64,000 nt of DNA, taken from Sulfuricurvum sp. (lineage in GTDB: Bacteria > Campylobacterota > Campylobacteria > Campylobacterales > Sulfurimonadaceae). The position numbers and the translations under genes were made by a program. Within the stretch, counting starts at the first letter, position 1. Each line of letters opens with the position of its first letter. Location of the stretch: positions 1 to 64,000 of the forward strand of contig NZ_JALNYS010000002.1 of NCBI RefSeq assembly GCF_023229695.1, written 5' to 3'. Below are positions 35,558 through 41,843 of the stretch, piece by piece. The notes under the pieces were generated by a model, which saw nothing but the letters and a program-made list of their open reading frames with translations, searched no databases and was not told the origin of the DNA.

Positions 35558-35986
35558 TTAATCTAACGTCGTATAGAGTGCTTGAGCTTTTTTAATCTCG
35601 TCACGGGAAGGTTTAACCCGAATCGAAACATACTTAATCTTGCCGTTTTTGTCGGTGGAACGCAATACCGTCGCATAAACCCAGTAATACCCTCCCCCTT
35701 TTCGGGAGTTCTTGACATACCCCGTCCAAAAACCTTTGCTTTGGACATCATCCCATAACGATTTAAAAGCCGCACGCGGCATATCGGAATGGCGGACAAC
35801 GTTATGCGGCTGACCCAGCAAATCGGAAGCTTTCCATCCGGCAACTTTCAAGAAGGAGTCGCTGGCGTACGTTACAATCCCTTTTTCATCCGTTTCGGAC
35901 AATAAATAAAGATCGTCATAGAGCACCTCCCCATCTTCCAAAAAGGTCAAACCCTCTATTTTTGTCGTATCACTGTTTTTGCTCAT
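35558..35986 (-). CDS. Aer-type PAS sensor protein
   Basis: A 142-residue stand-alone PAS domain (about 25-130) with the Aer-like pattern NVVRHSDMPRAAFKSLWDD and YVKNSRKGGGYYWVYATV, a signature of FAD-binding energy-taxis sensors. It has no receptor part of its own. The first Met with a good ribosome site (AAGGGGGG six bases upstream) is the ATG at 35986; a GTG precedes it. This resembles the split CetB (PAS) and CetA (receptor) pair of Campylobacter, except that the receptor here is soluble. It is the first gene of the operon. Confidence 0.85.
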   Translation of the reverse strand: MSKNSDTTKIEGLTFLEDGEVLYDDLYLLSETDEKGIVTYASDSFLKVAGWKASDLLGQPHNVVRHSDMPRAAFKSLWDDVQSKGFWTGYVKNSRKGGGYYWVYATVLRSTDKNGKIKYVSIRVKPSRDEIKKAQALYTTLD

Positions 35987-36006
35987 CACGTACCCCCCTT
36001 ACAGAG

Positions 36007-36012
36007 ACTATA
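36007..36012 (-). promoter_or_regulatory. -10 box of the chemosensory operon
   Basis: TATAGT on the minus strand, about 20 bases before the PAS start codon, in AATTATAGTCTC. No -35 motif is clear. The rest of the gap up to the peptidase gene (36013-36255) contains a small hairpin (AGGGGGGTTGCCCCT, near 36098) and the AT-rich promoter region of the peptidase; I see no gene there that I can support. Confidence 0.35.
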
Positions 36013-36255
36013 ATTGAAGATAGCATATCGCTTGGTTAATAAAATCGGACTGAAAGGAGAAGTTTTACGACTTTTTTATCCGCTTATCGGGCCAAAAGCA
36101 GGGGGGTTGCCCCTTTGTGTAGCGATTGGTGACAGCCCTCTCCTTCTGTGGAAATTTTTATTCTGCGGGTTTTGTTTGTGTATCACATTTTTCAGAATTA
36201 CTTTCAAAAATTCGGAGAGCATGCTACAATACGCCACTTTCGCCAACGAGGTTTT

Positions 36256-37083
36256 ATGCATCTTTTTTTACTCTTATTCTCCCTTGCCGTCTCACTGACG
36301 GCGATTGAGGGATACACGGGAAAAACATCCCTGATCATTCTCGATTCCCCTAGCGGTTTTATCACGCTGGAGGATAAAAATATCAGCGTTTTGGCCCATC
36401 CCGTTGATCGAACACGGGGAATGGCCCTTATTCCGATCGACTATTACGCTTCTGCCGGTGATTACAACATCTCCTGGACTACCCCGGCGATAACACGGAC
36501 CTTGCCTCTGCATATCTCCATCGCCTCGTATCCGACCGAAACCCTTAGCGTCGATCCCGCAAAAGTGACCCCTCCTCCGGAAGCAATGGAGAGGATAGAG
36601 GCCGAAAGTGCCCAAGCCAAAGCCATTTACGGCCACTTTACCCCGATTCGCTACTGGAACAAACCCTTCATCCGCCCGATCGAATCCAATACGACCAGCG
36701 CGTACGGCTCAGCGCGTACCTATAACGGATCGCTTAAAAGTTATCACGGAGGGATCGATTTTCGAGCCCTCACTCCGACTCCGGTGCAAGCATCCAATGC
36801 GGGTATCGTGGTGCTGACGCAAGATCGCTATTATTCGGGGGGGACGGTCATTATCGATCATGGAGAAGGGCTCTATAGCTGCTACTTCCACCTCAGCCGC
36901 TATGACGTCAAGCCCGGGGATCTCGTTTCCCGGGGGCAGATCATCGCCCTTACCGGGGCAAGCGGACGGATCACCGGGCCGCATCTGCACTTTGGCATGA
37001 TGGCAAACGGGATACAGGCCGATCCCCTTGACCTCCTCCTTCAGCTCAATGCCCTGTTCCCTGAACCAAAGAGACCCCTATGA
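36256..37083 (+). CDS. M23-family peptidoglycan endopeptidase
   Basis: A 275-residue secreted peptidase. It has a signal peptide (MHLFLLLFSLAVSLTAIEG), an N-terminal beta domain (about 20-125), then the M23 LytM domain with the zinc ligands HGGID (HxxxD, about 184-188) and GPHLHFG (HxH, about 265-271). Both halves of the site are intact, so it should cut peptide cross-links in the cell wall. The ATG at 36256 begins the signal peptide and has GAGG upstream; longer in-frame starts do not. The channel gene follows with a four-base overlap. Confidence 0.88.
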   Translation: MHLFLLLFSLAVSLTAIEGYTGKTSLIILDSPSGFITLEDKNISVLAHPVDRTRGMALIPIDYYASAGDYNISWTTPAITRTLPLHISIASYPTETLSVDPAKVTPPPEAMERIEAESAQAKAIYGHFTPIRYWNKPFIRPIESNTTSAYGSARTYNGSLKSYHGGIDFRALTPTPVQASNAGIVVLTQDRYYSGGTVIIDHGEGLYSCYFHLSRYDVKPGDLVSRGQIIALTGASGRITGPHLHFGMMANGIQADPLDLLLQLNALFPEPKRPL

Positions 37084-37775
37084 AACGACTCCTCTTTTTA
37101 CCCCCTTTGATTGCCGCACAGCTCAGCGCTTTTTCAACCACAAACGTCCAATACCTTTACGGAAATTTCGAAGGGCCGACGTTTCTGGATACCCAAAGCG
37201 GAAGCAAACAGACGGTAACGGCAGAGCATTACCGCACCTGGGAGTACGGGGATCTTTATGCCTTTAGTGATTATCTCTATGCACCCGAAGGGCTCCGGTT
37301 TACCGATAAAAAAAATGATCTTTACGGTGAGATTTCACCTCGCATCAGTTTGAATAAAATGGCCCATCTACCCTCCTCGCAAGGGTTGGTTAAAGAGTGG
37401 TACGGTGCGTTTCAATACAACCGCTCCGATACCTATCATGCCTGGCTGTATGGGGCCGGATCGGATCTCTCCATCCCCGGATTTAGCGTTTTCGGTCTCA
37501 ACCTCTATCGAAAAATACAAAATATCGGGGATGACACCTATCAACTCTCCGCCAACTACACGCTTCCCCTAAACGATCAATGGCATATCGAAGGGTTTTT
37601 GGACTGGACGACACGGGATTTTTTGAGCCAAAATCAACTTTTATTCAATCTCTCTCCCGTACTGGGAATAGTCAAGGGAAAAGTTCATCTGGGGACGGAG
37701 TGGCATTACTACCATGAAAATAGATTCCATCAGGAGAACGATCGGTTTCAAGCCATGATCAAATATACATTTTAA
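37080..37775 (+). CDS. Tsx-like/DUF5020 outer-membrane protein
   Basis: A 231-residue protein with a signal peptide (about 1-19) and alternating beta-strand pattern rich in Tyr, Trp and Phe, ending in IKYTF with the terminal aromatic residue of outer-membrane barrels. The N-terminal part (NVQYLYGNFE, then EHYRTWEYGDLYAFSDY) resembles the nucleoside-channel Tsx/DUF5020 family. It is probably a small pore. It overlaps the peptidase gene (ATGA). Confidence 0.72.
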   Translation: MKRLLFLPPLIAAQLSAFSTTNVQYLYGNFEGPTFLDTQSGSKQTVTAEHYRTWEYGDLYAFSDYLYAPEGLRFTDKKNDLYGEISPRISLNKMAHLPSSQGLVKEWYGAFQYNRSDTYHAWLYGAGSDLSIPGFSVFGLNLYRKIQNIGDDTYQLSANYTLPLNDQWHIEGFLDWTTRDFLSQNQLLFNLSPVLGIVKGKVHLGTEWHYYHENRFHQENDRFQAMIKYTF

Positions 37776-37867
37776 TCTTTTTTAAGGGCGACCCAAACAA
37801 AACCGCCTAAACCGATGCTGACGAAAACTACTAAAAAAACAATTTGAAACCAATCCGCTCCGCTCAC
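37772..37867 (-). CDS. 31-residue single-span membrane protein after rlmN
   Basis: A GTG start overlaps the rlmN stop (GTGA). The product is one hydrophobic helix flanked by polar ends: MSGADWFQI at the start, FLVVFVSIGLGGFVWV in the membrane and ALKKD at the end. The hydrophobic core, positive C-terminus and four-base overlap argue for a real gene. I do not recognise a function. It is convergent with the outer-membrane gene, whose last three codons it nearly meets. Confidence 0.6.
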   Translation of the reverse strand: MSGADWFQIVFLVVFVSIGLGGFVWVALKKD

Positions 37868-38937
37868 GATACCCCTTTTAACTCTTGCTCTTTGAGCTGT
37901 CCGCATGCGGCACTGATATCAAGCCCTTTCGAGTCGCGAATCGTGCACAATACGCCGTGTTTAATCAGATACTCCTGAAATTTCACCATATCTTCCCGGC
38001 TGGGACGTTGATAATCAGATCCCGGATAAGGATTAAAATAGATCAAATTGACTTTGGCCTTGATCCCGCTTAAGAGCTTGACCAATTTTTTCGCCGATCC
38101 CAAATCATCGTTTTTATTTTTGATGACAAGATACTCAAACATCACCCTCTTTCGCATATCAATCGGAAACCGTTTTACCGCTTCGATAATCGAGGCGATA
38201 TTATACGCTTTATTCATCGGAATCAGTTCACTGCGAAGCTCATCATCCACGGCATGAAGGGAAATCGCAATATGGACTCCCAAATCCATTGCCCCCAGCT
38301 TGTCGATCTTGGTGCTCAAACCGCTGGTCGATACCGTCTGCCGTTTACCCGAAATCGAGAGCCCCTCTTCGTCTTTGAGGATTGTGATCGCTTTGGCGAG
38401 GTTATCGAGATTGTCCAGCGGCTCCCCCATCCCCATGTAGACGATGTTCAAACGGCGGTGGGCGGCGAGGTTATTATCCATTTTCACCGCTAATACCTGC
38501 GCTACGATCTCTCCGGCGCTCAGATCGCGGGTAAACCCCCCCTTCGCCGTCAGACAAAACGAACACCCCACCTTACACCCCACCTGCGTAGAGACACAGA
38601 CGGTGAAGCGGGCTTCGTGTTCGATATTCCCCTCTTCGTCGATGGATTCATCTTTCATCTTGAGCCATACCGTTTCGATCGTCTTCCCGTCGCTGAGTTC
38701 AAACAGATACTTGATCGTTCCATCACTGGAACACTCTTTCCGGGCAATTTTGAGGGGCATAATTTCATAACCGGACGCCAACTCTTCACGCATCGCTTTG
38801 GGAAGATTTGCCATCTCATCAAAGCTCATCGCATACTGGTGATAAATCCACCCCCAAATCTGCTTGGCACGAAACGAGGGTTTCACTAAATTAGCTAGTT
38901 CCGCTTTGGTGTAGTCGAGGATACACTTTTTATCCAC
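37864..38937 (-). CDS. rlmN: 23S rRNA/tRNA adenine-C2 methyltransferase RlmN
   Basis: A 357-residue radical-SAM methyltransferase with the cluster motif CKVGCSFC (CxxxCxxC, about 121-128), VYMGMGEPLDN, SISLHA and the C-terminal catalytic Cys in DISAACGQL. It methylates A2503 of 23S rRNA and A37 of some tRNAs (family knowledge). It overlaps the nucleosidase-like gene upstream by eight bases and the small membrane gene downstream by four. Confidence 0.94.
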   Translation of the reverse strand: MDKKCILDYTKAELANLVKPSFRAKQIWGWIYHQYAMSFDEMANLPKAMREELASGYEIMPLKIARKECSSDGTIKYLFELSDGKTIETVWLKMKDESIDEEGNIEHEARFTVCVSTQVGCKVGCSFCLTAKGGFTRDLSAGEIVAQVLAVKMDNNLAAHRRLNIVYMGMGEPLDNLDNLAKAITILKDEEGLSISGKRQTVSTSGLSTKIDKLGAMDLGVHIAISLHAVDDELRSELIPMNKAYNIASIIEAVKRFPIDMRKRVMFEYLVIKNKNDDLGSAKKLVKLLSGIKAKVNLIYFNPYPGSDYQRPSREDMVKFQEYLIKHGVLCTIRDSKGLDISAACGQLKEQELKGVS

Positions 38938-39466
38938 GGATGAGTCCTTTCTCTTTTAGATGTTCACGCAATAACACCTTTGCAAACCCGTGATGGGCAA
39001 TAAAATCGCGGTGGGCATTGGCATCGCAATAATTCGTGATGCAGAAAACTCCCCCCGCAGGAATCCCAAAAACTTGTGCGACACGCATAACGCTGAAAAA
39101 CTCCATGTTTTCAATCCCCATCCCGAGCGTTCTCATCTGCTCCATCGCCCGCTCTGATGTCGTGATGTAATTCGAGGAGTTGACGATAACATCTTTGATC
39201 GCTTCGGTTTGTGCCGAAACGACGTTATCAATGGGAGTATAGGCATTTTTATCCAAAAACCCTAACTCGATGTTAGCCGCCGTTTTAGACTCGACGATAT
39301 CATGGATTTTGTATTCGCCATAACTTCCGGCACTCCCGACGAAGAGGAGAAATTCGGGTTTGTGAACCAAACAATGACGGGTGAGATTGATCGCACCGTC
39401 GATCAGCCCTACCCCAATGGGGGTCGCAAAATCAAACGTTTCGTTATTGCCGGCACATAATATCAT
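38930..39466 (-). CDS. Nucleoside phosphorylase/nucleosidase-like protein
   Basis: A 178-residue protein with features of the PNP/MTAN (phosphorylase superfamily) fold: LLFVGSAGSYG near 40-50 (the glycine motif in strand 3) and GIENMEFFSVMRVAQVFGIP near 115-134 (the ExMExxA-like substrate motif of the family, here NMEFFSV). It is shorter than a typical nucleosidase (about 230 residues), so the N-terminal part is reduced. The exact substrate is unclear. It starts directly after the toxin stop codon. Confidence 0.65.
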   Translation of the reverse strand: MILCAGNNETFDFATPIGVGLIDGAINLTRHCLVHKPEFLLFVGSAGSYGEYKIHDIVESKTAANIELGFLDKNAYTPIDNVVSAQTEAIKDVIVNSSNYITTSERAMEQMRTLGMGIENMEFFSVMRVAQVFGIPAGGVFCITNYCDANAHRDFIAHHGFAKVLLREHLKEKGLIRG

Positions 39467-39739
39467 TTATTTCTCCACCCATTTAAAAATATCCAAAATT
39501 TGTATCGTATGCTCAGTGATTTTATAGATCACCGTGTAACCTTTGTAGGTCAAATCGCGGTAGTGATCATCCTCATAATAATTGGACTGGCGATATTTAT
39601 AGGGGAACTGAACCAAATTTAAAATATGTTTATCAAGTTCTTTGGTGAAAATTTTTGCGGCAGATGGTTTGTCTGTGGCAATGTATCGGACGATAGAGAA
39701 GAGAGCGACAAGATATTTCTTATCTTTTTGGATAGTCAT
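39467..39739 (-). CDS. RelE/ParE-family toxin
   Basis: A 90-residue protein with the RelE/ParE layout: two N-terminal helices (KYLVALFSIVRYIATDKPSA and AAKIFTKELDKHILNL), FPYKYRQS, then the beta-sheet DLTYKGYTVIYKI and a final IQILDIFKW. The family blocks translation (RelE) or gyrase (ParE); which one cannot be said. Its start overlaps the antitoxin stop by four bases, the usual arrangement. Confidence 0.82.
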   Translation of the reverse strand: MTIQKDKKYLVALFSIVRYIATDKPSAAKIFTKELDKHILNLVQFPYKYRQSNYYEDDHYRDLTYKGYTVIYKITEHTIQILDIFKWVEK

Positions 39740-39996
39740 TTTTGAATGCCGAGTTGGTTTTCCAAAAAATCATCCATCAGTCTTTCGTATTCTTCCTGCG
39801 TGTAATACTCTCCGTTTGCAATCCGTTTTTCAGCTTCCGCCACACGACGGTGTACCTCTTCGACACTGCTGACGATCACATTTACGGGTAATTCATTCTC
39901 TATGATCCGTACTTTTTTATCTTTCACAAAACTGTCAACTATCGCTTTGAAATGGGGAAAAAAATCGTCTTCGATTTTTAAACTCAACGTTTGCAT
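39736..39996 (-). CDS. Antitoxin of the RelE/ParE pair
   Basis: An 86-residue protein with a short N-terminal DNA-binding-like part (MQTLSLKIEDDFF) and an acidic helical C-terminus (EEYERLMDDFLENQ) that would wrap the toxin. It precedes and overlaps the toxin gene. GGAGGGGG lies just before the start. It probably represses its own promoter at 40029-40057. Confidence 0.75.
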   Translation of the reverse strand: MQTLSLKIEDDFFPHFKAIVDSFVKDKKVRIIENELPVNVIVSSVEEVHRRVAEAEKRIANGEYYTQEEYERLMDDFLENQLGIQK

Positions 39997-40028
39997 TGCC
40001 CCCTCCTTTTCAAAATTTACTTGCTTTA

Positions 40029-40057
40029 ATTATAACCGATTTTCAACTTTATAACCG
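40029..40057 (-). promoter_or_regulatory. Toxin-antitoxin promoter with direct repeats
   Basis: The minus strand reads CGGTTATAA twice, 19 bases apart (40049-40057 and 40030-40038); the second copy contains the TATAAT -10 box (40029-40034). Two repeats on one face of the helix suit an antitoxin operator. The upstream copy overlaps the hisF stop codon. Confidence 0.4.
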
Positions 40058-40813
40058 GACCGGAATACCGTTGGCATTCAAATAGCGCTTGAGATCCATG
40101 ATGTCGATCTCTTTGTAATGAAAGATGCTCGCCGCAAGTGCCGCATCGGCACCGTGCTCAAACGCCTCGCGGATATGTTCCATCGTCCCCGCGCCGCCGC
40201 TGGCGATAACCGGAACATTCACCGCTCGGCTAATCTGCTCGGTAATGGAAAGATCAAATCCGGCTTTAGTCCCATCGGCATCCATAGAGGTGAGGAGAAT
40301 CTCCCCCGCACCGCGGTCAACCACCTCTTTAGCCCATTCCAACGCATTAATCCCCGTATCGATCCGCCCGCCGTTGAGATAGACGTTGTAGTGATCTCCG
40401 GTTTGCTTGACGTCGATCGCGACGACGATACACTGGCTTCCGAAACGCTTTGCCCCCTCATTGATAAACTCAGGGCGTTTGATAGCAGAGGAGTTGATAC
40501 TTACTTTATCGCATCCCACCGCTAGGAGTCGATAAATATCATTGAGTTTGCGGATTCCGCCGCCGACGGTGAGGGGGATAAATACCTCTTTTGCCACCTG
40601 TTCGACGATATGGACGATCGTATCGCGCTCTTCATGCGATGCGGTAATGTCGAGAAACGTCAGCTCATCCGCCCCCTCTTCATTGTATCGCTTGGCTACC
40701 TCGACCGGGTCACCCGCATCTTTGAGACCGACAAAGTTGACCCCTTTTACGACACGGCCGTCTTTAACGTCGAGGCACGGGATAATTCGTTTGGCAAAAT
40801 AGTTAGTGTTCAT
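40049..40813 (-). CDS. hisF: Imidazole glycerol phosphate synthase cyclase subunit
   Basis: A 254-residue TIM barrel. It has the catalytic Asp in IPCLDVKDGRVVKG (about 13-26) and the second Asp in LLTSMDADGTKAGFD, plus the phosphate-binding motifs TVGGGIRKL and IASGGAGTMEH. With HisH it makes imidazole glycerol phosphate and AICAR in histidine synthesis. A short hydrophobic ORF overlaps its start and the toxin-antitoxin pair follows. Confidence 0.95.
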   Translation of the reverse strand: MNTNYFAKRIIPCLDVKDGRVVKGVNFVGLKDAGDPVEVAKRYNEEGADELTFLDITASHEERDTIVHIVEQVAKEVFIPLTVGGGIRKLNDIYRLLAVGCDKVSINSSAIKRPEFINEGAKRFGSQCIVVAIDVKQTGDHYNVYLNGGRIDTGINALEWAKEVVDRGAGEILLTSMDADGTKAGFDLSITEQISRAVNVPVIASGGAGTMEHIREAFEHGADAALAASIFHYKEIDIMDLKRYLNANGIPVRL

Positions 40814-40898
40814 GGGCTACCTTGGATGCAATCATTCGGTAAATTATACCCCCCATTACCAAAAGTAACGATAAAAAGAAAATTTTGCCAAACTTCAA
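40803..40898 (-). CDS. Possible 31-residue membrane peptide overlapping hisF start
   Basis: A hydrophobic reading frame (KFGKIFFLSLLLVMGGIIYR, then MIASKVAHEH) ends in a TAA ten bases inside hisF. A TTG at 40898 could start it; the frame is also open upstream to 41012. The positive-inside pattern and the tight overlap with hisF suggest a real coupled peptide, but no good ribosome site is visible, so this is tentative. Confidence 0.33.
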   Translation of the reverse strand: MKFGKIFFLSLLLVMGGIIYRMIASKVAHEH

Positions 40899-40970
40899 TA
40901 AAAAGGTTAGAAAATAGTTTTTTTTTTGGTTTAATAGGGGATTAACACTTGGTTCGGTATACTCCAGACA

Positions 40971-41747
40971 ATGCAAAATCGTGCCGCCATCGCCAAAAAG
41001 AAATTTGGCCAAAATTTTTTACGTGACCATACTGTTTTGGCACAAATCATCCAATCGATGCCCGATACGCCTCACCGTATCGCCGAAATCGGGCCTGGAT
41101 TAGGTGATTTAACTAAGTATTTAGTTGATGTCAAAAGTGTTACCGCTTTTGAGGTCGATACCGACTTGTGCAAGCATTTACAGCACCATTTTGCCGATGC
41201 CATCGCTACCGAAGCTCTGACCCTCCGATGCGGAGATGTGTTAGAGACTTGGAAGAGTGAGCTTTTGGATGAACCGTACGATTTAGTGGCCAATTTGCCT
41301 TACTATATTGCAACGAATATTATCCTCAAAGCCCTCGCCGATCCGGCGTGCAAAAATCTGCTTGTCATGATTCAGCGTGAAGTGGCGGAAAAATTTTCCG
41401 CCGCTCCCAACGAGAGAGCTTTCGGAGCCCTCAGCGTCATAGCGCAAAGCGTAGGAGATGTCAGCATTGTCCTGCATGTGCCGCCCAGTGCGTTTGAGCC
41501 AGCCCCGAAAGTCGATTCTGCCGTACTGCTCATTTCAAAACGTGCGAATCGTAACGATGAAGGGTTTGAAGATTTTTTACGCGTCGCCTTTACACAGCCG
41601 CGCAAAACCCTTCACAAAAATCTCACCTCACGCTATGGGTCACAAGAGATCGAAAATGCTTACCGCATACTCGAACTTGAACGTACCCTGAGACCTCATC
41701 AGCTCGGCACTTTGGACTTTCACCGGCTCTATTCCATTTTACAATAG
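40971..41747 (+). CDS. rsmA: 16S rRNA dimethyladenosine transferase
   Basis: A 258-residue KsgA/RsmA enzyme with the start KKKFGQNFLRD, the SAM motif AEIGPGLGDLT (about 39-49), the catalytic motif NLPYYIAT (about 107-114) and VPPSAFEPAPKVDSAV. It dimethylates A1518 and A1519 of 16S rRNA. It is divergent from hisF. The next gene downstream is RNase J, the usual order in Campylobacterota. Confidence 0.95.
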   Translation: MQNRAAIAKKKFGQNFLRDHTVLAQIIQSMPDTPHRIAEIGPGLGDLTKYLVDVKSVTAFEVDTDLCKHLQHHFADAIATEALTLRCGDVLETWKSELLDEPYDLVANLPYYIATNIILKALADPACKNLLVMIQREVAEKFSAAPNERAFGALSVIAQSVGDVSIVLHVPPSAFEPAPKVDSAVLLISKRANRNDEGFEDFLRVAFTQPRKTLHKNLTSRYGSQEIENAYRILELERTLRPHQLGTLDFHRLYSILQ

Positions 41748-41761
41748 TCTTTCAAGACTAT
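41744..41761. terminator. Hairpin at the end of rsmA
   Basis: ATAGTCT, loop TTCA, AGACTAT forms a perfect seven-base-pair stem that includes the rsmA stop codon. No T-run follows, so termination would be weak; it may also be an RNA-end stabiliser. Confidence 0.3.
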
Positions 41762-41843
41762 CCGTTAAAGTATCGAACCATTATTTTAAAAATCAGCACA
41801 CTATTGCCGAGATTTAGGCACTGTGCATCCAAAGGAAATCCTT

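Noticed and set aside
36080..36125. A GC-rich hairpin (AGGGGGGTTGCCCCT) before the peptidase gene, considered as a riboswitch.
   Set aside because: Too small and without any conserved riboswitch core; the downstream genes give no ligand hint.
36014..36298. A 94-codon plus-strand frame upstream of the M23 peptidase.
   Set aside because: It overlaps the peptidase signal peptide in another frame, has no ribosome site and no recognisable domain.
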